NCBI RefSeq assembly: GCF_000710915.1
Contig: NZ_BAUA01000012.1
Coordinates: 1-56,605, forward strand
Reading direction: 5' to 3'
Source: Nocardia brasiliensis IFM 10847
GTDB lineage: Bacteria > Actinomycetota > Actinomycetes > Mycobacteriales > Mycobacteriaceae
Length of the DNA: 56,605 bases
A program made the position numbers and the translations under genes. Below are positions 1-8,119 of the stretch, one piece after another. The first letter of the stretch is position 1. Each line of letters begins with the position of its first letter. The notes under the pieces were generated by a model that was not told the DNA's origin, did not search any database, and worked only from the letters and a program-made list of their open reading frames with translations.

Positions 1-2
1 TA

Positions 3-443
3 TCGCTCTACCCGGAAGCCGTCGGCCACGTAAGCGCAGCATTAGCGGCCGGTATCCCAGGCACGAGTTCGAGCCCTCTGCACCGCGAAGCCAACGTCGC
101 CGCCCGCAACCAGAACCGGCGCGTCGCCTGCCCTGCCGGCACCACGATCATGCGGGATCGCCAGAACGGCATTACCGGACGAAGCTGCGACGAGTTCCCT
201 TTCGCATCGACCAAGGAAGGCGCCAACAGTGCACCCAACTCCGGCAGAACCTTCAACCCGCAATGCCATGTACCGGACTTGAACGGCTCGACCGCCACGG
301 GATGGAGCGTGTGCATGATCGACGATCCACAAAACCGATTGGCCGGCAGCTGGCTGGGTAGCTTCTACGGATCCAACCGAGTCATCGACAACGACAGTTT
401 CTATGTACTCGCAGCCGGAGGACACCTCCCTAATGGGAGTTGA
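3..443 (+). CDS. NucA/NucB-type deoxyribonuclease domain protein, C-terminal part
   Basis: This open frame enters from the left edge, so the start is outside the window; 146 residues are visible and the stop is TGA at 441-443. The segment SCDEFPFASTKEGA followed by GWSVCMIDDPQN and an N-rich stretch resembles the NucA/NucB family of secreted or toxin-linked nucleases, in which the DE-Y/F-PFAST motif forms the active-site region. The upstream HREANVAARNQNR segment fits the same fold. Role in this element is inference: a secreted nuclease or the toxic C-terminal domain of a larger secreted protein. A methionine at 150 exists but lies inside the conserved domain and is unlikely to be the real start. 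The next gene follows within about 75 bases, so the two may be co-transcribed. Confidence 0.75.
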   Translation, partial: SLYPEAVGHVSAALAAGIPGTSSSPLHREANVAARNQNRRVACPAGTTIMRDRQNGITGRSCDEFPFASTKEGANSAPNSGRTFNPQCHVPDLNGSTATGWSVCMIDDPQNRLAGSWLGSFYGSNRVIDNDSFYVLAAGGHLPNGS

Positions 444-516
444 TCGTCGAGCCCCGTCAGCCCACGACCTACAGTGGACAGAGCAAGCTGACCACGCCAC
501 AGCCGAGGAGCGTCAA

Positions 517-849
517 ATGAGACGAAAAACGTTGATTGCGCTCACCACAGTGCTCGTCGCGGCCGCCTCCGGCGTGGGAGTGGCGCTGATCGACAACTCC
601 GTCAGCAAGCCAGCACCCAAACCGAAGGACTACACAGTGGTCGACCACAACAAACCCCTCGACGACCAGACAGACGGCCTCGACGATCTCGAGGAACCCA
701 CCATCGACGGGCCCACCCCTCGATCCGCCAAAGACTTCGTCGACGATTCCAAACCCGGCCCGGAAACCGGGCCCGAGGAACTCACCCCCCTCGGACCCGC
801 TGTCACCCAGCAAGAAGGCGGATGGACCGCAACTGGCCCCGCCAACTGA
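517..849 (+). CDS. Small membrane-anchored or secreted hypothetical protein
   Basis: This encodes 110 residues. The ATG at 517 is chosen because GAGGAG lies at 505-510 and because the protein then opens with a classic export signal: MRRKT, a hydrophobic stretch (about residues 5-24) and then a polar, proline- and acid-rich tail. The tail is low in complexity (many D, P, E, K) and looks disordered, as in periplasmic or wall-spanning stalks. There is no lipobox cysteine, so it is either a single-pass membrane protein or a secreted one. It directly follows the NucA/NucB-type gene and could be an export partner or an immunity-type partner for it, but nothing in the sequence proves this. Function unknown. 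Confidence 0.55.
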   Translation: MRRKTLIALTTVLVAAASGVGVALIDNSVSKPAPKPKDYTVVDHNKPLDDQTDGLDDLEEPTIDGPTPRSAKDFVDDSKPGPETGPEELTPLGPAVTQQEGGWTATGPAN

Positions 850-2008
850 CCGCTCGAACAGCGTTCGCGGTGCGGTCCTACTAGAGCGCCGGGCCACTCG
901 CGCACTCAGGTGACCTCACCGTAACGGGTTCTGGACTGCCGAAAGGGCAACGACCAAGGACTCGCCATATCCGTTGCTTTTTGCAGTCCGGTAACCCCTT
1001 GATCACCAGATTCGACTGACGGTTTGGCTCCCCGAATGCGGATCGCCGGGCAGCTGCAGATATCGCCGGTGGACATCAATGCACTGCTTGCATCGGCCAT
1101 TGGATAGGCGGCGTTGCCAGTTATCGCGTGCGATCCGGATCCCGACCACGGTCAGGCCGGGTTGCGCTGCCGCGGCATTGAGTCGCTCGATGGGCTGGCA
1201 TGCTCGGCTCGCGCGTCACTGGAGCGTGTGCGCCGGTGCACGATCTGGTGCGCCGCATAGGCAACCATGAGTCCGGCGGCGAGCACGGTCACGATGGCGC
1301 AGGGATGAGGCCGACCGGTTGGACCCTGCGCTCGACTGCCCGTTGCTCCCGCACCCATCGACAGCGCTCGATCCTGAACGCATCTACCCTGCCGCACGTA
1401 GGACGGCAGTCGGTAGTCCAGCCCTCGCCTTGAGGCGGTCGCTCTGACCAGAGCGAACAGAGAATTTCGGCACGTCAATTCGAACCTGGCTGTTCCGGCT
1501 GAGGTGCTGCGGTGATTCACGACACTGAATCGCGCGGTGCTGGATTCCCGACCGAGATAATGCCGGGCTCGCGATCAGAACCAGACGGCCAACAGTCGAG
1601 GTAGGTCTGCACAACTGCGGTGAAGGCGGCCAGGGTCGGCCTTCCTAGTTCCGGTAGTTAGCGGCGATGATCAACTGCCACGCTGCATCTGTCCAGCTCG
1701 ATGCCACCGCCTTGAGACCATCAGCGATCACAGGTCCGGGAGCCTGAAGACCGGCATCGTCTCGACGACAACCGTGCCTCGCCACACGGCCGGTACCCCT
1801 GACGACGCAGATCGCTGCTACCAGCTGTGGCCCGCGTGTGCCTCTCTCGGCGCCCGGCGTCCTCCCGACAGCTATGCGGTCTTCCGCTGTCGGGCACCGC
1901 CGCATGCCGACACGTCCAGTCTGCCGACCCCCGCCGTGTAGTACGGGTTTCTCGGCCTTCACCCCGTTGTTTCCGTCCTCGCGAACCCATTCTGGCTCAG
2001 GAGGTTTG
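850..2008. other. About 1.1 kb without a convincing gene
   Basis: I find no open frame here with a good start, ribosome binding site and actinobacterial codon bias. The longest candidates (for example minus strand 1152-1520) are arginine-rich shadows, although that one contains a single hydrophobic segment. The stretch holds the hairpin array at 926-997 and probably the promoter of the gene starting at 2009. It may be decayed coding DNA. Confidence 0.5.
926..997 (+). terminator. Nested inverted repeats followed by a T-run
   Basis: An outer pair (gggtt 926-930 with aaccc 993-997, and ggactgc 933-939 with gcagtcc 983-989) encloses an inner pair (gcaacg 947-952 with cgttgc 972-977) followed by five T at 978-982. 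The inner hairpin plus T-run looks like an intrinsic terminator for the genes ending at 849. The outer arms could form a competing structure. Confidence 0.45.
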
Positions 2009-3076
2009 ATGCCCTCGATCGAAAACCCCGCCGCTTTCATCGCCCAGGTACTCGCGGCTGTTGGCCGGCCACTGGAACGGTCGGTGGTGCTGGTCGGGAT
2101 GCACTTGCTGGGTTGCTGGCCCGACACCCATATTCGGCCCAGGAAGGCGATCGTCACCGACCTGTATCTGACCTACGACGATCGACTGTCGGGGGACTAT
2201 CTCGCGACCACGCCGATCATTGCTCGCGCGATCCGGTTCTGTCAGCTCTACAAGCCCGACGCGCTCGCTGCCGTCGTGGTCGACACACCTCGTCCCCACC
2301 GGCCGGTGCCGCGGGCCACCCACCGGGAGTTGATGGCCACCCTGCGTGAGTGTCTCGCCGAAGCAGACACCGATTTGCTCGACGCGTGGGTGTTGTCCGG
2401 TACCGGCGCCGGACAACCGTGGGCCAGCCTGATCGACGCGGACCACGGAACCCTGCCCGCCCTCGCCGGCGAGCACCCCGGCACCGCTGCCGCACACCCC
2501 GACCCGCCGACCGCCCCGCCGTCGGTGCTGCTGCATCCCGATCCGGACTTCACCCACCAGGTCGAGGGCCATCTCACTGCCCTGGGTACCGACCAAGGCG
2601 AAACCTCCACTGCCGCCGACGAAACGGCAGTCGGATCCGCCGCTGTTCGCCGCGAGCAATTGCGGTTCGTGTTGACCCGACTCCGCGCCGCCGACTCCGG
2701 CACCGACCTGACGGCGGCGGACCTCGCGCGGGTCGCGGTCATCCTCGACGATGAGGAACTGCGTTCGTGTTTGCTCGCGGTGTCCAGTGGTCCGCGCGCC
2801 GGGGCGTGCTCGTCTCTGTGGACCCAGCTGGTGCGCGCCCTGCCCGCGCCACGGCGCGCGCACGCCGCGACGCTGCTCGCGGTCACCGCCTACGCCCGCG
2901 GTGACACCGCCGGTGCCGCCAGCGCGATCGAGATCGCGCTCGCCGACGCACCGGACGATTCCTTCGCGGCGACCCTCGCGACCGCGTTCGCCTGCCCGAT
3001 ACCACCGGCCATGATCGCCTCGTTGTTTCGCCCCGGCCAGGCCACCGCCGCCGAACTCGGTATCGACCTCGACTAA
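2009..3076 (+). CDS. DUF4192-family protein
   Basis: This encodes 355 residues. ATG 2009 is preceded by a strong CAGGAGGT at 1998-2004, so the longer open frame from 1838 is not used. The N-terminal part (about residues 5-110) contains ERSVVLVGMHLLG and the region around RLSGDYLATTP, and the C-terminal part (about residues 215-350) has the alanine-rich helical repeat RRAHAATLLAVTAYARGD. Both are characteristic of DUF4192, an actinobacterial family of unknown function common on plasmids and integrated elements. A proline- and threonine-rich linker separates the halves. No catalytic motif is visible. It is the first gene of a plus-strand set running to the relaxase and is probably a housekeeping protein of the element. 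Confidence 0.8.
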   Translation: MPSIENPAAFIAQVLAAVGRPLERSVVLVGMHLLGCWPDTHIRPRKAIVTDLYLTYDDRLSGDYLATTPIIARAIRFCQLYKPDALAAVVVDTPRPHRPVPRATHRELMATLRECLAEADTDLLDAWVLSGTGAGQPWASLIDADHGTLPALAGEHPGTAAAHPDPPTAPPSVLLHPDPDFTHQVEGHLTALGTDQGETSTAADETAVGSAAVRREQLRFVLTRLRAADSGTDLTAADLARVAVILDDEELRSCLLAVSSGPRAGACSSLWTQLVRALPAPRRAHAATLLAVTAYARGDTAGAASAIEIALADAPDDSFAATLATAFACPIPPAMIASLFRPGQATAAELGIDLD

Positions 3077-3260
3077 CCAGCCCGACAGACAACAGCCCTA
3101 CGGCATCGACGCCACCGGTCACGGTCACTTTCCCTACCGGCTACGGCAACCACATTCCTGCTCTGGAGCGCATGGATTTTCCGGGTACCGAACCGGATCC
3201 GCTCGGCGCGACCAAGGCCGTGCTGTCTCGCACCCAACCGTTCTAACCAAGGAGATCGCT

Positions 3261-3488
3261 GTGTCCGATACGCCGGAGATCGAAACCATCACCCGCGCCC
3301 AGTACGAGCAGCGCCAGTACCGCGGTACCGCTGGGCCGAGCACTGACCTCGATGACCTCGAGGTGCAGCAGCGCTGGCGTTCGCAATTCCCGCACTGGCG
3401 CGGCCGCTACTGGACCCTGCGGCACGACGACGCCGAGGTGCTGCGGCTGCACCCGCTCAATCTCGCGCCGCGCCGCGCCGCGGCCTGA
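3261..3488 (+). CDS. Small hypothetical protein (75 aa)
   Basis: GTG 3261 follows AAGGAG at 3249-3254 at good spacing. The product is charged and soluble, with a central WRSQFPHWRGRYWTLRHDDAEVLRLHP segment rich in W and R that could be a compact nucleic-acid or protein-binding module. It has no membrane segment and no cysteine pair. It lies between the DUF4192 gene and the ParB-like gene, about 105 bases before the latter. I do not recognise the family. Confidence 0.6.
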   Translation: MSDTPEIETITRAQYEQRQYRGTAGPSTDLDDLEVQQRWRSQFPHWRGRYWTLRHDDAEVLRLHPLNLAPRRAAA

Positions 3489-3592
3489 ACCCGGCCGGGG
3501 GTGTCCCCGGTCGTGTTGTCCTGCACCCGTTCTCGGCGGACCAGCCCCCTCGTTGGTGGGCTGGCTCGCCGTCTGTCTTCCAGGAGCGATGA

Positions 3593-5281
3593 ATGTCTGA
3601 GACCGAAACCGCCACCGCCGTCCTCGATCCCGCCACGGCCGGAGCCGAACCCGACACCCACACCAGCAACGACAGCGGTGCCGGGGTGATCGGCCAGGGC
3701 GCTGTGACTCCGGACCTGCCTGCCATCGAGGCGCGATGGATGGCACCTGAGGAGCTGGTCATCGATGAGAACGTCCGCAAGGGCTTCCGGGTCGAGGACT
3801 ACCCCGATCAAGTCGCCTCGATCACCGAACGTGGTGTCAAGGACCCCATCAACGCCACCCGCGACGACGACGGATCGATCGTGGCCATCGACGGCCAGGT
3901 CCGGGTGCTGATCGCCCGAGCGGTCAAGACGCCGGTGGTTCCGGTGTTCATCGTCGATGAACCCGCCGGGCTCAGCGCGACCGAGCGCCGCATCGAGCGG
4001 ACCATCGATCAGATCAACTTCAACGAGCGCCGGATCCCGCTCACCAAGGCCGACTTGGCCGGCGGTGTGGCGATGATGCTCGACCTCGGTGCCAGCCTCA
4101 CCCGCGTCGCGAAAGGCCTGTCGACCACACGGGACAGGGTCAAGGGTTATGCCAAGATCGGGGCGTCGCCGACCGCGGCGGCGTTGCTGGACAGCAAGAC
4201 CAACCAGTTCTCCTTCGACCAGCTCGCCGTCCTCGGGCACTACGAAGCCCTCGCCGACACCGAAGCTGTGGCGCGCCTCGAGAACTGCTCGTCCTTCAGG
4301 TTCCCGCACGTCGCTTCGTCGATCGAGGCCGAACGCGCCGAGCAACGCGCCCAGCTGCAGGCGTCGCTGCCCTACGCCGCCTACGGATTCGGGATCCTGA
4401 CCGCCGAACCGGACACCAGTAGCGAGCAGGCACGATATCTTCCCGCTGATCTGCTGCTCACCGCCGATGATCAGCCGCTGACGTTCGACCAGATCAGCGC
4501 CGACCCCGCCCGGTGGGTGCTGTATCTGCACCGTGAGGAGAACGGGTATCTCGTCGAGAAGGACACCGGCGTGATCGTCGATGACGACGCCGTGGACTGG
4601 GACACCAGCGACGACCCCGACGCCGACGCGGCCGAGGGACTGCTGCACGCCGATCAGGTCGAGCACCGCGACCGGTGGATGCCGTTCTGCTACCTGCCCG
4701 CAGACCAGTTGCCCGACAGCGGCTATCACCTCGCGCCCCTGACGGTCGAGGAGAATGCCGATAAAGAGAAAGCGGCCGCCGAAGCCGCAGCCGCGGTCGC
4801 GAAAGCCGCGGCCGACCGGGAAGCGGCCCGGCTCAAGCGCGCCCGGGTCAGAAAGCTCAACGTCATCGGCGAAGGATCCAAAAAACGCCGCGACGAAATG
4901 CTGATCAAGTTCTTCACCGCCACCCAGCCGCCAACGCTGGCAGCGAAATTCGTCGCCGCATCGATCGCCGACAAGCTCGACCCCGCCGACCTTCAGAAGA
5001 CCCTGCACATCCTCGGAGTCGGCGGCACCCGCGACGCGCTGTTGAAGGCGATCGAGGCTGCGACCCCGGGGCGGGCGTGGATGATCGCGACCGCCATGAT
5101 CGCCGCCCAACACGAGACCGACCTCGGCAAAACGCTGTGGCGCGACCACACCACAGCCACCGGACGGTACCTGCACTTCCTCGACGCCGCCACACCCGAG
5201 GAGCTCGGCTACACCCTCGATGACGTCGAACGCGCCGCCGCAGGCGATATCGACTACCACGACATCGACCTCGCCGCCTGA
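3593..5281 (+). CDS. ParB-like partition or DNA-binding protein
   Basis: This encodes 562 residues. ATG 3593 has CCAGGAGCG just upstream. Residues about 45-115 match the N-terminal ParB/sulfiredoxin-like domain (DENVRKGFRVEDYPDQVASI, then IDGQVRVLIARA), and residues about 140-190 form a KorB-like helix-turn-helix (LTKADLAGGVAMMLDLGASL, then TTRDRVKGY). In classical ParB the phosphate-binding motif reads GERRxRA; here it is GQVRVLIARA, so CTP binding or hydrolysis may be changed. The C-terminal half is long, with an alanine-rich coiled coil (about residues 385-425) and a helical tail. ParB proteins bind centromere-like sites and segregate plasmids with a ParA ATPase, but no parA is in the window. 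Segregation or plasmid-wide gene regulation are both possible. Confidence 0.75.
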   Translation: MSETETATAVLDPATAGAEPDTHTSNDSGAGVIGQGAVTPDLPAIEARWMAPEELVIDENVRKGFRVEDYPDQVASITERGVKDPINATRDDDGSIVAIDGQVRVLIARAVKTPVVPVFIVDEPAGLSATERRIERTIDQINFNERRIPLTKADLAGGVAMMLDLGASLTRVAKGLSTTRDRVKGYAKIGASPTAAALLDSKTNQFSFDQLAVLGHYEALADTEAVARLENCSSFRFPHVASSIEAERAEQRAQLQASLPYAAYGFGILTAEPDTSSEQARYLPADLLLTADDQPLTFDQISADPARWVLYLHREENGYLVEKDTGVIVDDDAVDWDTSDDPDADAAEGLLHADQVEHRDRWMPFCYLPADQLPDSGYHLAPLTVEENADKEKAAAEAAAAVAKAAADREAARLKRARVRKLNVIGEGSKKRRDEMLIKFFTATQPPTLAAKFVAASIADKLDPADLQKTLHILGVGGTRDALLKAIEAATPGRAWMIATAMIAAQHETDLGKTLWRDHTTATGRYLHFLDAATPEELGYTLDDVERAAAGDIDYHDIDLAA

Positions 5282-5306
5282 GCACCGACCGCGGTACCCG
5301 GACAGA

Positions 5307-5332
5307 GCTGGCGGTCGAACACGACCGCCAGC
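5307..5332 (+). terminator. Perfect 11-bp hairpin downstream of the ParB-like gene
   Basis: Arms 5307-5317 (gctggcggtcg) and 5322-5332 (cgaccgccagc) are perfectly complementary around the loop aaca. The hairpin lies 26 bases after the stop codon and has no T-run, as is common for actinobacterial terminators. It could also be an RNA element in the leader of the next gene. Confidence 0.65.
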
Positions 5333-5440
5333 GCGACCGACGTCGCTGTGTGCGCCTGTCGTCCTCCGCCGAACACGACGGCCGCTGGCAATCAACCCGT
5401 CCACCGGTGTCGGTGTCCTGCGACGAAAGGGTCTACTGCT

Positions 5441-6424
5441 ATGGCGAATCCGGATCATCCGCTGGTGATCGATCGTTTCCGCGCCGCCTACGGGTGGTTG
5501 TCGAACTTCAGTGCTCACCCGGCCGAGTACGCCGGTGTCGAATACCGCAGTGCCGAGCACGCGTTTGCCGCGGCCAAAACCACTGACCGGCAGTGGGTCT
5601 CACGGATCGCGGCAGCCGCGGGGGCTCGCGAGGCGAAGGCGTTGGGCAGGCAGGCACCATTGCGCCCGAACTGGAACAGCATCCGGGTTCGGGTCATGGC
5701 CGAGATACTGGCCAGCAAATTCACTCGCGACCCGGCCTTGAGCAAGTTGCTGATCGGCACCGGCGACAGGTTACTCATCGAATCCAACACGTGGGGCGAT
5801 GACTTCTGGGGCCGGTGCCTGCGGCCGGGAGCGACCACCCCGATCGGTGCCAACATGCTCGGGCGCACACTGATGCGGCTGCGCCGCGAACTCGCCGGAG
5901 TCGAGCCTCAGATCTGGCCCCGCGTCGCACTGACCGGACACCGTGAACATCTCATCGGGACCGCCGACCGCGCGTGGGTCCGCGCCGAACTCGATCGCAT
6001 CGCCGTGAAACTGCGCGACCACCACCGCACCGAAACCGCCTCGACGGGGCTGGCCACCGGCGGCGATACCTGGTGGGCCCAGTCCGCGATGAACGCCGGA
6101 CTTGTGGTGTGGGCCTATCAGCCCTTCCCCGAACAACCCGCGCGATGGAGCGCGCAGCAACAAGCTGAGCATGCCCGGCTCTGCCAGAGCGCGCAGCGTC
6201 TGATCCTGGTCGGCCGCCGCGCCGATATCAGCTTCTTCGATCTCCGCAATCAGCTGCTACTCGGCGACGCCGATGCCCTTGTGGCGGTCCGCGACCCACG
6301 GATCACCCGCGGCGGCACGGTATCGGCGCTGCGGCGCTACGCCGCCGGTACACCGGTGATCACCGTCGACCCCGCCCACCGCACAACGACCCTGTGCGCC
6401 TCCTACGACCCGAGCAATCGCTGA
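5441..6424 (+). CDS. NADAR - SLOG (YpsA-like) fusion protein
   Basis: This encodes 327 residues. ATG 5441 is preceded by CGAAAGG; the open frame from 5348 has no family similarity before this point. Residues about 9-150 are a NADAR domain (YbiA-like): GWLSNFS at 18-24, YRSAEHAFAAAK at 35-46, LIESNTWGDDFWG at 112-124. NADAR enzymes act on ADP-ribose-type N-glycosidic bonds, including removal of ADP-ribose from guanine in DNA and cleavage of riboflavin intermediates. Residues about 155-320 resemble the SLOG/YpsA Rossmann family (TGHR at 165-168, STGLATGGDTWWAQSA at 201-216, RRYAAGTPV near 298-306), thought to bind NAD- or ADP-ribose-like ligands. The fusion suggests ligand sensing and processing in one chain, perhaps defence or anti-defence. 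This role is inference; the domain calls are by motif. Confidence 0.75.
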   Translation: MANPDHPLVIDRFRAAYGWLSNFSAHPAEYAGVEYRSAEHAFAAAKTTDRQWVSRIAAAAGAREAKALGRQAPLRPNWNSIRVRVMAEILASKFTRDPALSKLLIGTGDRLLIESNTWGDDFWGRCLRPGATTPIGANMLGRTLMRLRRELAGVEPQIWPRVALTGHREHLIGTADRAWVRAELDRIAVKLRDHHRTETASTGLATGGDTWWAQSAMNAGLVVWAYQPFPEQPARWSAQQQAEHARLCQSAQRLILVGRRADISFFDLRNQLLLGDADALVAVRDPRITRGGTVSALRRYAAGTPVITVDPAHRTTTLCASYDPSNR

Positions 6425-6506
6425 TCCGCCCTCTGACGCAGCCGCTCGGCTCATACCCGACCCGCGGCCAACCACAGCACGTGGGCTGCCCGGCCGTGTT
6501 CCACGA

Positions 6507-6552
6507 GCCGAGAGGTTGCGGGTCCCCTGCAGTGGTCGAGCCCCCTCTCGGC
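6507..6552 (+). promoter_or_regulatory. Hairpin in the intergenic leader before 6647
   Basis: The arms gccgagagg (6507-6515) and cctctcggc (6544-6552) are perfect 9-base complements, followed by a T-rich cttgttcttc. It lies between the NADAR-SLOG gene and the gene at 6647, and could be a terminator of the first or an attenuator of the second. Confidence 0.45.
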
Positions 6553-6646
6553 CTTGTTCTTCGATCACCGCCGTGACTCGGTTTGCCGCCACGGTGCGCA
6601 ACCGAATCGCATACCTACGTCCAAGTCCCAACGAGATAGGAGCGCC

Positions 6647-7000
6647 ATGCAATTTCCTGCCACCCCTTCCCTGAAGTTCCTGAAGACCCGGCGCGGCTAC
6701 CGCGCCACGTCGATGTGCACCGTGTTCGGCTGGCCTGCCAAGGTCGTGTTCGACCTCGATGACGAAATGCTGCACTATTCCACATTCGACATCGCGATCT
6801 TCGATACCAGCGACATGAGCTGGCGAACCGTGCATTCGCTGCGGTCAGAAGAACTCTCGCGGGTCCCTTCCTCGTTTCAAGCTCTCGACGGCGCAGGCAA
6901 AGCAGCCCTGCAAGCCGCGGCCGACGAACTGCACGAAATCGGCACCTGGATCGTTGCCACCGCGACCACCGCTGACCGCGAACACAGCACCCACTCCTGA
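6647..7000 (+). CDS. Hypothetical protein (117 aa)
   Basis: ATG 6647 follows GATAGGAG at 6634-6641. The product is soluble with mixed strands and helices: an N-terminal segment with VFGWPAKVVFDLDDE and FDIAIFDTSD and a C-terminal amphipathic helix ending in a hydrophilic tail. No catalytic or metal-binding motif stands out and I do not recognise the family. It lies between the NADAR-SLOG fusion and ssb, each with its own long leader, so it is probably transcribed separately or read through conditionally. Confidence 0.55.
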   Translation: MQFPATPSLKFLKTRRGYRATSMCTVFGWPAKVVFDLDDEMLHYSTFDIAIFDTSDMSWRTVHSLRSEELSRVPSSFQALDGAGKAALQAAADELHEIGTWIVATATTADREHSTHS

Positions 7001-7210
7001 CCCTGACACCGCCGCCAGACCGATCCCGTCAAACGCCGAATGGGATCCATCCGAACCGGTGACCGTGACACCGCACTCGACGGTCGCGCGGTCACCACGT
7101 CCGGCTGCTCTGGCTTCCTACACCCGCGGTGTCGTTCCTGCCCGACCGACGCGGACGGCCACGCCTCGATCCTCAGGCGTTCAGCCCCCTGTGGCGGCCT
7201 GCCGGGCACG

Positions 7211-7242
7211 CCGCGGGAGCAGCCTCGCGCTCGCGGCCTTTT
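7211..7242 (+). promoter_or_regulatory. Hairpin and T-run in the ssb leader
   Basis: The sequence ccgcgggagc (7211-7220) can pair imperfectly with gctcgcgg (7229-7236), followed by ccttttct. This terminator-like structure ends about 30 bases before the ssb start, so it lies inside the ssb leader and could act as an attenuator. The 270-base leader also holds ggtgaccg and cggtcacc arms further upstream. Confidence 0.4.
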
Positions 7243-7269
7243 CTGTTCCAACACTTAAGGAGAAACATC

Positions 7270-7776
7270 ATGGCTGGTGACACGCCGGTGACCATCATCG
7301 GGAATCTGACCGGGGACCCGGAGTTGCGGTTCGTCGGGGTATCAGGTCAGGCGGTGGTCAACTTCACCGTGGCCTCGACGCCTCGATATTTCGACCGCAC
7401 CGCCAACGAGTGGAAAGACGGCGAGGCACTGTTCATGCGCTGCTCGCTGTGGCGCGAGCACGCGGAGAACTTCGCGGAGTCGCTGACCCGGGGTGCGCGG
7501 GTGATGGTGTCGGGTCGGCTCAAGCAGCGCAACTGGACCACCGACGACGGCCAGAAACGCAGCACCGTCGAACTCGACGTCGACGAGGCCGGCGCGTCAC
7601 TGCGCTATGCCACGGCCACGATCAACCGAACCAAGTCACGGGCTTCTGCCTCTACGGCATCGGATCGTTCCGGTGAACTCGTCGGTGCCGGAGTCGGTGG
7701 GCAGGCCGGAGGTGATCCGTGGGCGGCCGCCTCGGGGTGGGGGCCGGTCTCGGCCGAGGTCGAGCCGACGTTCTGA
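7270..7776 (+). CDS. ssb: Single-stranded DNA-binding protein
   Basis: This encodes 168 residues. ATG 7270 follows TAAGGAG at 7256-7262. Residues about 1-115 are the OB fold: [76 protein letters not shown]. This is the usual actinobacterial SSB order, and SSB coats single-stranded DNA during replication, repair and conjugative transfer. The C-terminal tail is short and lacks the classic acidic DDDIPF-type end, finishing instead in [12 protein letters not shown], so recruitment of host repair proteins may be weak. Element-borne SSBs often protect transferred single strands in the recipient, which fits the relaxase nearby. Confidence 0.92.
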   Translation: MAGDTPVTIIGNLTGDPELRFVGVSGQAVVNFTVASTPRYFDRTANEWKDGEALFMRCSLWREHAENFAESLTRGARVMVSGRLKQRNWTTDDGQKRSTVELDVDEAGASLRYATATINRTKSRASASTASDRSGELVGAGVGGQAGGDPWAAASGWGPVSAEVEPTF

Positions 7777-8033
7777 GTTACCGGTTCGGGCGGTGGTGAG
7801 GGCTGATCGTCTGGCCGACTGCCCCGCCTGACGAGTGCTACCAGCCCGAGACCCCGCCACGGCTCCGGGCCCGCGCCCGAGCCCCACCGAATTCCCGGCG
7901 CACCGACACCACTCACACCCGGTTCTGGTGTTCAGCGCAGGAATTCGGCGCGCCTCGCCTCGGCGCGTTCCCTGCGCCGCGTCGGGGTCTCGGCCTGGTC
8001 GGCCGCACTCAGGCGGGTCAGTCGACCAGCCGC

Positions 8034-8090
8034 CCAGCCCCGTGCCGGGGTTCGTGTCACGTGCGCACGTTCCCCCCGGCGCGGGGCTGG
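8034..8090 (+). promoter_or_regulatory. Long inverted repeat (17-bp arms) in the leader of 8120
   Basis: Arms 8034-8050 and 8074-8090 pair over 17 positions with one mismatch (ccagccccgtgccgggg against ccccggcgcggggctgg). The loop contains the perfect palindrome acgtgcgcacgt. The right arm is followed by cccgttttct, giving a terminator-like shape about 25 bases before the start at 8120. This suggests attenuation or an operator. Confidence 0.6.
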
Positions 8091-8119
8091 CCCGTTTTCT
8101 AACAGACAAGGACATCGTG

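Noticed and set aside
1152..1520. Minus-strand frame with one hydrophobic segment in the gene-poor stretch
   Set aside because: No ribosome binding site and arginine-rich ends; the hydrophobic run alone is not enough.
3407..5560. Long minus-strand open frame of more than 700 codons opposite the ParB-like gene
   Set aside because: It is antisense to a gene with clear domains and codon bias, is glycine- and valine-rich without known motifs, and has no ribosome binding site; a typical shadow in high-GC DNA.
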